64,000 nucleotides of DNA from Bacteroidales bacterium (GTDB taxonomy: Bacteria > Bacteroidota > Bacteroidia > Bacteroidales > Muribaculaceae), in NCBI GenBank assembly GCA_014800895.1, contig JAAVFG010000044.1:35942-99941 (forward strand). Reading direction: 5' to 3'. Numbering within the stretch: the first letter of the stretch is position 1; each line of letters starts with the position of its first letter. Positions 1 to 9,800 of the stretch are shown one piece after another. Made by a program: the position numbers and the translations under genes. Under the pieces are notes generated by a model, which was given only the letters and a program-made list of their open reading frames with translations, had not been told where the DNA came from and made no database searches.

Positions 1-209
1 AAGCTGAAGCTCAGGGCAGGGAAGAAGGGCTTGCCAAGGGGCTTGCTCAAGGTCTTGCCGAAGGGCGCGCTGAGGGGCTTATGGCAGGTAAAAAAGAGGA
101 GCAACGCCGCATCGCTCTTGAGATGGTAAGACAAGGTATAAGTGTTGATTTGGTTACACATGTCACTAATCTTAGTATAGAGGAGGTACAGGATCTCTCT
201 ACGCAATAA
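1..209 (+). CDS. C-terminal end of an Rpn/PD-(D/E)XK transposase-like nuclease (partial)
   Basis: The reading frame is open from base 3 to the TAA at 207-209, giving 68 residues with no start inside the window. It opens with a Glu/Gly/Leu/Ala-rich repeat of the EGLAKGLAQGLAEG kind and ends with a short helix-turn-helix-like segment (MVRQGISVDLVTHVTNLSIEEV). This combination is the usual tail of Rpn-family (YhgA-like) recombination-promoting nucleases and related Bacteroidetes PD-(D/E)XK proteins. The catalytic domain lies to the left of the window, so activity cannot be judged. The gene ends about 28 bases before a strong hairpin. Family assignment rests on the tail pattern alone. Confidence 0.6.
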   Translation, partial: AEAQGREEGLAKGLAQGLAEGRAEGLMAGKKEEQRRIALEMVRQGISVDLVTHVTNLSIEEVQDLSTQ

Positions 210-236
210 GAGTATCAAATTCAAATTTATGATTAT

Positions 237-271
237 AAAAAACGGAACAATGAATCATTGTTCCGTTTTTT
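237..271. terminator. bidirectional hairpin terminator
   Basis: A 17-bp arm (237-253, core ACGGAACAATGA) is followed after one base by its exact complement (255-271). A-rich on the left and T-rich on the right, it can terminate the nuclease gene on the plus strand and the acyl-CoA ligase gene, which ends at 319, on the minus strand. Confidence 0.8.
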
Positions 272-318
272 CAATTTTATCCATTCCTTTATGACATACC
301 TCTAAGGTGATAAGTTTT

Positions 319-2013
319 TTACTGTGTATAAAGGAAACGCTTGATGGAGCGTTTGGGTGTCTTCTCAAATTCATGAGGGATAAGAGTGATTTTAGTCAAC
401 CGCTCATAAGGGGCAACAAGCTTGTTGAGTTCCTGACGTATTTTCTCCATTGTGGCGTCAGCATCCGCTCCCGCTACCCCGATACGGTCAAGAGCTTCAT
501 AGTCGGGATAGACAAGTCCGATTAACTTTCCATCTCTCTCCACCACCAAGCTCTCCGCCACAAAAGGCATGTTATTGAGCTTCGCCTCTATCTCCTCAGG
601 GTAGATGTTCTGACCGGAGGCTGAAAGGATCATGGTCTTCGAGCGTCCACGCAGGAAAAGGGTGCCGTCGGATGAACGTGTCCCCATGTCGCCTGTATGA
701 AGCCATCCATCTTTGTCAAACACCGCCTTGGTGGCGTCAGGATTCTTATAATATCCCTTCATCACATTCGTACCCTTCACGCATATCTCGCCCGGAATAT
801 TCTCGGGATCGGGTGAATCTATCTTTGTCTCCATTATCGGAAGGGTTCTGCCTGACGAACCGACTATAAATTCCCTCCACGGTGTGTAGGAGATAAGGGG
901 ACCGCACTCTGTCATGCCGTAACCCACAGTGAAGGGAAATTTAATCTTATGAAGAAATTCCTCAACCTCATGGTTCAGCGGGGCTCCACCCACAATCACC
1001 TCCTCAAATTCTCCTCCGAAAACATCCACAAGTTTCTTGCGTATCTTGGCATAAATAAGATTGTCGAGGAAGGGAACGGCGAGTGTCCAGCGCATGGTGC
1101 CCTTGGATATGAGCGGCAATATCTGGTTCTTGTAAATCTTTTCCAATATCAAGGGAACACAGATCACCAAGTGCGGCTTCACATCTGCCAGCGCCTTGAT
1201 AAGTACGCGTGGCGACGGGGTCTTGCCTAACAGAGTGACATGCGAACCGGCAGCCAACGGTGTCAGCATATCAAACGCACATCCGTAGGCATGAGCAAGT
1301 GGGAGGAAAGCCAAGGCACGTGATGAGCGGAAATGTAGCACCGTGTCAAGACCGAAGCAGACATTACCCGCAAGATTCTCGCCCGTCAGCATCACTCCTT
1401 TAGAGAAACCTGTCGTGCCCGAAGTATAATTAATCTCAACTACCTCGGAATTATCACGATCAGCAAACTTTACATCTTTTGACGCGAATCCATCGGGATA
1501 ACGGCGACGGAAACGGCGACGTATCAGACGCAGATTATTCGAGAAGTCCGAGCCGTCTTTCTCAAACAACACACGGGTATGATCGGCTATGGGCATCACT
1601 CCCTTCACATTAAGAAGTTTCTCCGGATCTATATGCTCAAAGATATGCTCATCAATGAAGAGTATCTCAGCCTCCGAATGGTTTACAATATGGGCTACAT
1701 CCACCGGATTAAATTCCGATAATATCGGCACTATCACCGCGCCGTAAGTGACAGTAGCCATATATATCACCACCCAACGAGTGGAATCCTTACCACAGAT
1801 AGCTATCTTGCTTCCCGGTTTCACTCCGTTGCTCTTGAAAAAAAGATGTATCTCCGCTATCAGACTCGCCATCTTGCCATATGTAAGAGTTGACCCGCTT
1901 ACATAATCGGTGAGCGCGGGTAAGTCCCAGTTTTCTACACAACTCCTCTCGTAAAGCTTGATGAAATTCTCTATCTTTATTTCTTTCTTGTTCTTACTAA
2001 TGCTCTTGCTCAT
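319..2013 (-). CDS. AMP-dependent acyl-CoA synthetase/ligase
   Basis: A 564-residue member of the ANL superfamily, which adenylates a carboxylic acid with ATP and transfers it to CoA. The AMP-binding P-loop YTSGTTGFSKG sits at about residues 196-206. The adenine-binding motif GYGMTECGPL and the hinge region GWLHTGDMG follow in the expected order, and a C-terminal domain closes the protein. The length is that of long-chain acyl-CoA synthetases. The N-terminus begins MSKSISKNKK with no signal peptide, so the enzyme is probably cytoplasmic or membrane-associated. It lies 47 bases downstream of the iron alcohol dehydrogenase on the same strand and is probably co-transcribed. The substrate (fatty or aromatic acid) cannot be read from the sequence. 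Confidence 0.88.
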   Translation of the reverse strand: MSKSISKNKKEIKIENFIKLYERSCVENWDLPALTDYVSGSTLTYGKMASLIAEIHLFFKSNGVKPGSKIAICGKDSTRWVVIYMATVTYGAVIVPILSEFNPVDVAHIVNHSEAEILFIDEHIFEHIDPEKLLNVKGVMPIADHTRVLFEKDGSDFSNNLRLIRRRFRRRYPDGFASKDVKFADRDNSEVVEINYTSGTTGFSKGVMLTGENLAGNVCFGLDTVLHFRSSRALAFLPLAHAYGCAFDMLTPLAAGSHVTLLGKTPSPRVLIKALADVKPHLVICVPLILEKIYKNQILPLISKGTMRWTLAVPFLDNLIYAKIRKKLVDVFGGEFEEVIVGGAPLNHEVEEFLHKIKFPFTVGYGMTECGPLISYTPWREFIVGSSGRTLPIMETKIDSPDPENIPGEICVKGTNVMKGYYKNPDATKAVFDKDGWLHTGDMGTRSSDGTLFLRGRSKTMILSASGQNIYPEEIEAKLNNMPFVAESLVVERDGKLIGLVYPDYEALDRIGVAGADADATMEKIRQELNKLVAPYERLTKITLIPHEFEKTPKRSIKRFLYTQ

Positions 2014-2060
2014 ACCCTTTTCATTTACCTTGATGAAATCTTAGATGAAATCTTACGGCA

Positions 2061-3242
2061 TCATCCCTCAAGCGCCATTTCATAAATCTTCTTACAGTCA
2101 TCCATAGAGAGAGGGACATATGCTCCGAGAGTATCGCCCATATTGCGATGCAGGCTCTCCACCATCTTGTTGATATCAGGCTCGCATCCGCAGAGTTCGC
2201 GAAGATTAGTGGTCATGTCAAGGTCATGATAGAAATGTTTCAACTCCGCGATACCTTCATTGATGATCTCTTCAGTGGTCTTACCGGCAGGATCCACCGA
2301 CATCACATTTATAGCAAATCTCCAGAGCTTGTCAGGATTAAGGGGAGCGCAGAATTTCATCCATGCCGGAATGATTACCGCCAATCCCGCGCCATGAGCC
2401 ACATCATAAAAAGCGGAAATCTCATGTTCCATGCGATGAGACGCCCAATCCTCCACTTTACCTACCCCGCATAGACCGTTATGAGCAAGAGTACCTGCCC
2501 ACATCACATCCGCGCGTGCATCGTAATTCTCCGGATTCAGTCTCAGGGAAAGCGCCTGATCCATTATATCGCGGAGTATTGCCTCTGAATAGGCATCCAC
2601 AAGCTGAGTGCCTTCCGTATTGGAGAAATAACGCTCGAAAATATGTGCCATCATATCTACAATCCCATTAGCAGTCTGATTCCAGGGGAGCGACATGGTA
2701 AGTTCGGGATTCATGATTGCGAAACGCGGGCGAAGATGCATCGGGTAACGGACGGATATCTTCTGATGCGTCTTTTCATTTGTAATGACGGAGTTGCCGC
2801 TTCCCTCCGATCCGGCGGCTGGGATAGTGAGCACCACCCCCACGGGTACAGTATTCTGCGGCTCTTTATGACCTTCATAAAAATCCCAGAAGTCTCCCTC
2901 GTAATTGATACCGAGTGCCATTGCCTTGGCTGCGTCTATAGGCGAGCCGCCGCCTACCGCCAAGAGGAAATCAATTCCTTCGGCGCGTGCCTTTTCAATC
3001 CCCGCATATACGGAATCGGCGGTTGGATTTGGCTTTATACCTCCGAATTTTACATATTCCAGTCCCTCCTGATCCAGGGAGTCGGTGATCTCTTTCATCA
3101 GCCCTTCCCGCTCAATACGGTCAGAACCATATACTATCATTACCCTCTTCGCGCCGTAACGTTTCAGCGCTTTTCCTGTCTCTTTCTGGGTTCCCTTTCC
3201 GAAAATGAATTCTGTAGGGGAATAATATACAAAATTTTCCAT
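2061..3242 (-). CDS. iron-containing alcohol dehydrogenase (butanol dehydrogenase/YqhD type)
   Basis: A 393-residue group III alcohol dehydrogenase that interconverts alcohols and aldehydes with NAD(P)H. The cofactor-binding GGGSPIDAAKA lies at about residues 97-107. The metal ligands are all present: Asp196 and His200 (in DMMAH), His273 (in RMEHEIS) and His283 (in VAHGAG). The segment YGSDRIEREG at about 38-47 resembles the NADPH-binding loop of YqhD/BdhA enzymes, so NADPH preference is likely. It is the first gene of a pair with the acyl-CoA ligase. Between them a 12-base word (GATGAAATCTTA) is duplicated in tandem at 2032-2055. The physiological substrate is unknown. Confidence 0.9.
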   Translation of the reverse strand: MENFVYYSPTEFIFGKGTQKETGKALKRYGAKRVMIVYGSDRIEREGLMKEITDSLDQEGLEYVKFGGIKPNPTADSVYAGIEKARAEGIDFLLAVGGGSPIDAAKAMALGINYEGDFWDFYEGHKEPQNTVPVGVVLTIPAAGSEGSGNSVITNEKTHQKISVRYPMHLRPRFAIMNPELTMSLPWNQTANGIVDMMAHIFERYFSNTEGTQLVDAYSEAILRDIMDQALSLRLNPENYDARADVMWAGTLAHNGLCGVGKVEDWASHRMEHEISAFYDVAHGAGLAVIIPAWMKFCAPLNPDKLWRFAINVMSVDPAGKTTEEIINEGIAELKHFYHDLDMTTNLRELCGCEPDINKMVESLHRNMGDTLGAYVPLSMDDCKKIYEMALEG

Positions 3243-3300
3243 GGATATATATTCTTTTTACAGGATCTCTCTCAAGCTGACAGAGCCCATATACAAAACA

Positions 3301-3332
3301 GATTGCCACGCAAAGTTGTTTGCGTGGCAATC
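3301..3332 (-). terminator. hairpin terminator after the greA-HIT pair
   Basis: A perfect 14-bp stem (GATTGCCACGCAAA at 3301-3314 with its complement at 3319-3332) has a 4-base loop. Read on the minus strand it follows the HIT gene stop and leads into TGTTTTG, consistent with a modest intrinsic terminator. Confidence 0.65.
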
Positions 3333-3416
3333 CCAATCTAAATTACTTCATTATAGTATACGACAGATTCTGTTATAAAAAACAATCCGTTATATACTAT
3401 GCTTGTGACGACGTGT

Positions 3417-3806
3417 TCAGAACCCGGCTGCGATCTTCTCCGCTATCTCCTTCATCTTCTCGGGAGTGGGATTTTCCACTTTATGGCGGAAATCCATATC
3501 CCCCTCATTCTGAAGAGGGATGAGATGTATGTGTGCATGAGGCACCTCAAGACCGAGCACCGCCATGCCGACCTTGCGGCAGGGAATAGCCTTTTTGATG
3601 GCGGATGCCACTTTCTTGGTAAATGCCATCATCCCTCCGAGCTCGTCGTCGGAGAGGTCAAAGATATAATCTTCCTCACGCTTGGGTATTACCAACGTAT
3701 GCCCCCAGTTGACGGGATTTATATCGAGGAAAGCGAAGAAATTCTCATCTTCCGCTATCTTATAGCAGGGAATCTCGCCGGCTACGATTTTAGAAAAGAT
3801 AGTCAT
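3417..3806 (-). CDS. HIT family nucleotide hydrolase
   Basis: A 129-residue histidine-triad protein. The signature HAHIHLIP at about residues 90-97 supplies the three catalytic/binding histidines (90, 92, 94). The N-terminus (IFSKIVAGEIPCYKIAED) is typical of the Hint/HinT branch, which hydrolyses purine nucleoside phosphoramidates and acyl-adenylates. It is cytoplasmic. The start lies 7 bases after the greA stop, so the two genes form an operon, a common arrangement in Bacteroidetes. The exact substrate is not known for this branch. Confidence 0.9.
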   Translation of the reverse strand: MTIFSKIVAGEIPCYKIAEDENFFAFLDINPVNWGHTLVIPKREEDYIFDLSDDELGGMMAFTKKVASAIKKAIPCRKVGMAVLGLEVPHAHIHLIPLQNEGDMDFRHKVENPTPEKMKEIAEKIAAGF

Positions 3807-3813
3807 GACCGTA

Positions 3814-4278
3814 TCAGATTTCGATTTTTACAATTTCGAAAGTCATCTCTCCGGCGGGAGCTTTCACCTTTACGGCATCTCCCACCTTATGACCGAGGAG
3901 AGCCTGCGCGATAGGAGTGTTGGAAGCAATCTTATGCTCGCGGAGGTTAGCCTCGCTCTCAGTCACGATTGTATAGGACATAGTCATGCCGTTTGCCACG
4001 TTTTTGATAGTAACTGTATTGAGGAGTTGCACTTCATCTGTATTGAGCTTGCTATCGTCGATAATGCGAGCTGTGGCTACGAGTTCCTTAAGCTTTGCAA
4101 TTTTCATCTCGAGCATGCCCTGAGCCTCTTTCGCGGCGTCATACTCGGCATTCTCGGAGAGGTCGCCCTTGTCGCGGGCCTCGGCGATAGCCTGTTTGAT
4201 AGCGGGACGCTGAGCCTCAAGCGCAGCTAATTCTTCCATTTTCTTGTCGTATCCTTCTTGTGTAAGATATGTTGCCAT
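3814..4278 (-). CDS. greA: transcription elongation factor GreA
   Basis: A 154-residue GreA, which rescues backtracked RNA polymerase by stimulating transcript cleavage. The N-terminal coiled coil begins YLTQEGYDKKMEELAALE and contains the acidic tip region DKGDLSENAEYDAAKE at about residues 56-71, whose Asp and Glu residues act in the polymerase secondary channel. The C-terminal FKBP-like domain ends with HKVGDAVKVKAPAG. Length and order match the family. It is first in the greA-HIT operon and is preceded by an unusually long leader of about 215 bases from a consensus promoter at 4502-4533. Confidence 0.96.
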   Translation of the reverse strand: MATYLTQEGYDKKMEELAALEAQRPAIKQAIAEARDKGDLSENAEYDAAKEAQGMLEMKIAKLKELVATARIIDDSKLNTDEVQLLNTVTIKNVANGMTMSYTIVTESEANLREHKIASNTPIAQALLGHKVGDAVKVKAPAGEMTFEIVKIEI

Positions 4279-4639
4279 TTCTTTATTTCAGTTTTTATTA
4301 ATATTCAGGTTGATAATAAGGTGTCATTTCCACAGCCCTTTTAGATTGTCATGTTGAGCAGACAAAAAGGAGAACCGGAAAAATAAGAGTTGGTTCAAAA
4401 GGAGTATAAAAAATAAAGGAGTCCTTTTTCGATTATCGGCATTTCAAAGATGAAACCCGGCAAAAAAAGATCCTTTTGACGCTTTGTCTTATTTTCGGGA
4501 GCAAAGTTAATGCTTTTATTCTTAATCCCCAAATTTAACCTTAAAATTTATGTTTTATTTACCTAATCTCTTATTTGTCATTGTTTTTTATTAACTTTAC
4601 GAATTATTATTTAATATATAATATATAAAGGTTGCGATT
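4279..4639. other. divergent intergenic region between greA and sufE
   Basis: A 361-base AT-rich gap without a credible ORF. It holds the minus-strand greA promoter and long leader. Within the leader are two GGAG/CTCC-rich stretches (around 4396-4430 on the plus strand) able to form small hairpins. A weaker plus-strand -7-like element, TAACTTTA at 4592-4599, lies about 40 bases before sufE. No conserved RNA family was recognised. Confidence 0.6.
4502..4533 (-). promoter_or_regulatory. Bacteroidota-type promoter for greA
   Basis: Read on the minus strand, TTTG (4530-4533) is followed after 20 bases by TAACTTTG (4502-4509), an exact match to the -33/-7 consensus. The predicted start near 4495 leaves a 5' leader of about 215 bases before the greA start codon. 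Confidence 0.75.
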
Positions 4640-5077
4640 ATGACTATAAATGAGATACAGGATGAAATAATCGAGGAGTTCGAGGGGCTCACCGACTGGA
4701 TGGACCGTTATGCCTATATTATCGATTTAGGCAATACTCTGCCTGATTATCCGGAGGCTCTCAAGACTCCCGAGAATCTGATAGAGGGCTGCCAGAGCCG
4801 CGTATGGATCGATGCCAAGGAAGAGGCGGATGGCGAACTGAAATTTGAGGCTGATTCCGATGCACTTATCGTGAAAGGTATCGTGGCTCTCCTCCTCCGT
4901 GTTCTCTCCGGTCATACCCCTCAGGAGATTCTTGATGCGGACCTATATTTTATTGACAAGATAGGCTTGAAAGAGCATCTCTCCCCTACCCGCTCAAACG
5001 GATTGGTGTCAATGGTAAAACAGATTCACAACTACGCCCTCGCCTATAAGGCGAAACAGGATGCGCAGAAAGGATAA
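4640..5077 (+). CDS. sufE: SufE family Fe-S cluster sulfur acceptor
   Basis: A 145-residue SufE/CsdE-type protein that accepts persulfide sulfur from a cysteine desulfurase (SufS) for iron-sulfur cluster assembly. The active cysteine is Cys51 in LIEGCQSRVW, the conserved loop of the family. The N-terminal helix pair and the C-terminal HLSPTRSNGL segment are also typical. It is cytoplasmic. No suf genes lie nearby; the next gene, a peptide transporter, starts 26 bases downstream and may be co-transcribed by proximity. Confidence 0.93.
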   Translation: MTINEIQDEIIEEFEGLTDWMDRYAYIIDLGNTLPDYPEALKTPENLIEGCQSRVWIDAKEEADGELKFEADSDALIVKGIVALLLRVLSGHTPQEILDADLYFIDKIGLKEHLSPTRSNGLVSMVKQIHNYALAYKAKQDAQKG

Positions 5078-5103
5078 AAAATTCACTCCATAATATTTAG
5101 CTT

Positions 5104-6813
5104 ATGTTTAAAAACCAACCTGCAGGCCTATATATCCTGTCGCTTGCCAACACCGGCGAACGATTCGGATATTACACCATGCTTGCGATTTTCCTGCTAT
5201 TCTTGCAGGCGAAGTTCGGATTTGACTCATCCGTCTCCGGACAGATCTATGCCATATTCCTGGCGTTAGTTTACTTCATGCCTCTTGTCGGAGGTCTTGT
5301 CGCCGACAAATGGAGTTTCTCCAAATGCGTCGTGACCGGTATCGGCGTAATGTTTGCCGGCTACGCAGTAATGGCTATCCCGACAGATATCCGTTCCACT
5401 TCTTCATTGGTGGTACTTTGCTGCGCCCTTGCCCTTATCGCCATCGGTACGGGTCTCTTCAAGGGAAACCTTCAGGTGATGGTGGGCGACCTTTACAACG
5501 ATCCCCGCTATTCCGGACAGCGCGACGCAGCATTCTCCCTCTTCTACATGGCAATCAATATCGGCTCGATGTTCGCCCCTATGGCTGCCACAGAGATGTG
5601 TAACTACGCTCTCCGCGCCAAGGATCTCGTATATAACGCCGATCTTCCTGCGCTCTGCAACAGCTTCCTTGACGGTTCTATTCCCGCTGCGAAAGTGAGC
5701 GAGGCAGCGATCGCTGCCGGCATGAACCCCGGAAGCGACATCACGGCATTCGCAAACGAATATATCACCACCCTCTCCACCGGCTACAGCTACGCATTCG
5801 CAATCGCCTGCTTCTCCCTCATCGTGTCATTCCTGATATATTCATTGGGTCGCAAGACATTTGCACATATCATCACTGACAAAAAGAACAGCGGGAACAA
5901 GACTGCTGCCGCCGCAGGTCCCGAACTCACTCCCGCACAGACCAAAGCCCGCGTGGTTGCTCTCCTCCTCGTATTCGCGGTAGTAATCTTCTTCTGGATG
6001 GTATTCCATCAGAATGGAGCCACTCTTACAGAGTTTGCCAAGAGCTGCACCAGTCCGGACGCATACGGCGCAACCCGTATCGGCTTTAATGTATGGGCAC
6101 TCCTCGTAATCGCAGTAGGAGTATACGCACTCTTCAACCTCTTCCAGTCCAAGTCAGGCATCAGCCGTCTGATCAGCGGGCTGCTGATCGTGATGGTAGG
6201 CGCGGCGTTATGGTATTTCTATGCACAGACCCCCGATCCCGTCAGCGGTATCCAGCCCCAGCAGTATCAGCAGTTCAACCCCTTCTATGTAGTGGCGCTC
6301 ACTCCGGTATCATTGGCTATCTTCGCCGCCCTGGCAAAGAAAGGCAAAGAGCCCTCCGCACCGCGCAAAATCGGTCTCGGTATGCTTATGGCAGCCTTGG
6401 CTTATGCCCTTCTGATGATCGGATCATTCGGTCTTGACGGCACTTCAGGAAGCGTATCCCCCAACTGGCTCATCTCCACTTATCTCCTTCTGACATTCGC
6501 GGAGCTTCTTCTCTCCCCGATGGGTATCTCATTCGTTTCAAAAGTGGCTCCTCCGAAATTGAAGGGTTCGATGATGGGCGGATGGTTTGCGGCTACTGCC
6601 ATCGGCAACTACCTTGTATCCATCCCTATGTTGCTATGGGGCAAGATGCCGGTATATCTTATCTGGATTATTCTCATCGCCATCTGTCTTGTATCAGCCG
6701 GCTTCATCTTCTCAATCATGAAGAAACTCGAGGCGGCTACTTCCGACAGCGAACCTATTCCCGCCAAGGTTGAGGCTGAAGCTATAGAGAATGTAGAGGA
6801 TGATGCTATCTAA
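5104..6813 (+). CDS. POT family proton-dependent oligopeptide transporter
   Basis: A 569-residue inner-membrane transporter of the major facilitator superfamily (PTR2/POT) that imports di- and tripeptides with protons. The first helix carries NTGERFGYY at residues 16-24, matching the ExxERFxYY proton/peptide motif except that the first Glu is Asn. A second signature, FYMAINIGSMFAP, is present near residue 150. At least twelve hydrophobic segments can be counted, and a charged tail rich in Glu closes the protein. It is well above the 450-500 residues of the shortest members because of loops after helix 4 and between helices 6 and 7. The gene directly upstream of a secreted peptidase fits a peptide-use theme (inference). 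Confidence 0.9.
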   Translation: MFKNQPAGLYILSLANTGERFGYYTMLAIFLLFLQAKFGFDSSVSGQIYAIFLALVYFMPLVGGLVADKWSFSKCVVTGIGVMFAGYAVMAIPTDIRSTSSLVVLCCALALIAIGTGLFKGNLQVMVGDLYNDPRYSGQRDAAFSLFYMAINIGSMFAPMAATEMCNYALRAKDLVYNADLPALCNSFLDGSIPAAKVSEAAIAAGMNPGSDITAFANEYITTLSTGYSYAFAIACFSLIVSFLIYSLGRKTFAHIITDKKNSGNKTAAAAGPELTPAQTKARVVALLLVFAVVIFFWMVFHQNGATLTEFAKSCTSPDAYGATRIGFNVWALLVIAVGVYALFNLFQSKSGISRLISGLLIVMVGAALWYFYAQTPDPVSGIQPQQYQQFNPFYVVALTPVSLAIFAALAKKGKEPSAPRKIGLGMLMAALAYALLMIGSFGLDGTSGSVSPNWLISTYLLLTFAELLLSPMGISFVSKVAPPKLKGSMMGGWFAATAIGNYLVSIPMLLWGKMPVYLIWIILIAICLVSAGFIFSIMKKLEAATSDSEPIPAKVEAEAIENVEDDAI

Positions 6814-6858
6814 TCCGGATTAGGCAATTCAATCTATGACAAAATCCATAACTATAAT

Positions 6859-9800
6859 ATGAGAAAACTAACCATCTCGGCTGCCGCTATCTTAGCGGCG
6901 GCCGTTTCTGCTTCGGCAGTCAACCCGCTATGGGTAAGAGATGTGAAACTCTCACCCGACGGCTCGAGAATAGCATTCACCTATAAGGGGGATATCTATA
7001 CCGTCCCCTCCGCCGGCGGCGCAGCGACACGTCTCACCACCGAGCCCTCTTATGAGAGCGCACCGATATGGTCGCCCGACGGTCGCACAATCGCTTTCGC
7101 TTCCGACCGCAACGGCGGCAAGGATATCTATACTATCCCTGCTATCGGCGGCGCAGCGACACGTATCACATTCAATTCGGCAGCGGAGACACCGGAGAGT
7201 TTTTCAGCCGATGGGAAAGAGATATATTTTTCCGCACAGATTCAGGATCCCGCTTCAAGCCCGGCTTTCCCCTCAAGAGTATTGTCAGAGCTTTATGCCG
7301 TCCCTGTGAAAGGCGGTGCGACCACACGTATACTCCCCACTCCGGCAGTGCATCTCGCCCTTCTCCCCGACGGTCGCTTCCTTTACGAGGATGTGAAAGG
7401 CATGGAGGATCAATGGCGTAAGCATCACACATCATCCGTGACCCGCGACATATGGATTTATGACCCCGCGACAAAAAGCCATACCAACATCACAGATCAT
7501 GCAGGCGAGGATCGTTCACCGGCTCTTATCAAGGGTGACAACAACCTCTATTTCCTCAGCGAACGTGACGGCGGCAGCTTCAACGTCTACTCTCTCCCTC
7601 TCGACAGCAAGGGAGCTACTCCCAAGCAGCTTACCTCTTTTGACTCTCACCCCGTCCGCTTCCTCAGCGGCGCATCCAACGGTCTGCTTGCCTTCACATA
7701 CAACGGCGAGCTATATTCCATGCGTCCCGGTGAGAAAGCCGCTCCCTTGAAGGTGACCCTTACCGACGTAGCCCCCTCCGCCGAGGAATTCATCAATATA
7801 TCTTCCGCTGATGAGGCAATGCCTTCACGCGACGGCAAGCAGTTGGCATATATCAGTCGCGGAGAGGTATTCGTGACCTCCACAGAGTACCCCTCAGTGA
7901 AACAGATCACTCACACTCCGGCTATCGAGACCGGTCTCTCATGGAGCAAGGATGGCCGCACGCTCTATTACGGCTCTCTCCGCTCCGGAAAATATAATAT
8001 CTATAAGGCTTCTATCGCAAGAGCAGATGATCCCAACTTCTCCAACGCGACACTCATCAAGGAGGAGGCTCTCTTCCCCGAGGATGGTGTCGAGAGAGGT
8101 TTTCCGGAGATCTCTCCCGATGGCAAGAAGCTGGCATATGTGGAGGATCGCAACAAGCTCCGCGTAATGGATCTCGCCTCCAAGAAAGTGACAGAGCTCG
8201 ACGGCGCTCCCATCACCAACTACCGCACCGGCGGCTTCCACGTTGAATGGGCTCCCGACAGCCGTCATCTTGCATTGGAGGTATGCAATCCCAAGCATGA
8301 GCCTTATGGCGATATATCGATTGTCGATACCAAGACAGGCGAATTTATTCCCGTGACTCAGTCAGCTTATTTCGATGCCGCTCCGCGCTGGAGTCATGAC
8401 GGCAATGCCCTCATCTACCAGTCAGAACGCTATGGAATGCGCAACCACGCTTCCTGGGGGTCACAGTTTGACGTTATGATGACCTTCCTCAATCAGGAGA
8501 GCTATGACAAGTATCGTCTCTCGGAGGAAGACTATGCGCTTCTGAAGGAGGTGGAGAAACAGCAGAAGAAAGATGCCGAGAAAGCCAAGGATGCTTCCAA
8601 AGATAAAAAAGGAAAGAAAAAGACAGACAAGGATAAGAAAGAGGTAAAAGAGGAGGAGAAATCCAACGACCTCAACATAGAGCGCGAGGGACTTGCCGAC
8701 CGCACAGTCCGTCTGACTCCCGCCTCATCTGATCTTGCCGATGCGATCCTCTCTTCCGACGATGAGACTCTTTATTATGTCTCCCGCGGTGAGGATGGTA
8801 TGGATCTATGGAAAAAATCTCTTCGCAAGGGTGATGTCTCCATGGTGAAAAAGCTTGGCAAAGGAGGCGTAGGCATGGTGGAAGATTCAGAAGGCAACAT
8901 CTTCCTTATGGGCAATCAGGTGAGACGCTTCACACCCAAAGGGGGCGAGATGAAAAATGTCTCTCTCTCCACCCGCATGAAACTTGATGCCGACCGTGAG
9001 CGCGAGGTAATGCTTGACTTCGTGGAGAATGAGGCACGCGAGCGTTTCTATCTTCCCGAAATGCCTGTAGACTGGACTGCTTATGTGGAAAACTACCGTC
9101 GTTTCCTTCCCCATATCAACAACGGCTACGACTTCGCGGATATGCTTAGCGAATTGCTCGGAGAGCTCAACGTTTCCCACTCCGGCTCCCGCTATTTTCC
9201 GGAGTCTGCCAAAGAAAGCACTCCCTCATTGGGTCTGATCTATGACTGGTGCGATAACGGTAAAGGTATGCTTATTGAAGAGGTACTTGCCGGAGGTCCT
9301 TTTGACCGTGCCACTTCAAAAGTGAAGAAGGGCGACCGCGTGGTCGCTATCAATGGCGAGGAGATTCTCCCCGGCGAAGATCTCTCCACTCTTCTCAACG
9401 GGACACTCCGAAAGAAGACTCTCGTATCCTTCACAAATGCGAAAGGTGACAAATGGGATGAAGTCGTGCTTCCCATCAATTCCGCCCTTGAGTCCGGTCT
9501 CCTTTACAAGCGCTGGGTGAAGCAGCGCGAAGCTGAGGTGGATTCTCTCTCAGGAGGCCGACTCGGCTATGTGCACCTCCGCTCCATGGATGACGGGTCA
9601 TTCCGCGATATATATTCCAAGCTCCTCGGTAAGTTTGTCGATAAGGAGGGAATCGTCATCGATACACGCTGGAATGGTGGCGGACGTCTGCATGAGGATA
9701 TCGAGGTGCTCTTCAGCGGAGAGAAATATCTCACTCAAGAAGTGCATGGTAAGGAATCGACAGATATGCCTTCACGACGCTGGAACAAGCCGAGCATCAT

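Noticed and set aside
2643..3341. 232-residue plus-strand ORF across the alcohol dehydrogenase
   Set aside because: It is antisense to the cofactor-binding domain of the dehydrogenase and runs into the hairpin terminator.
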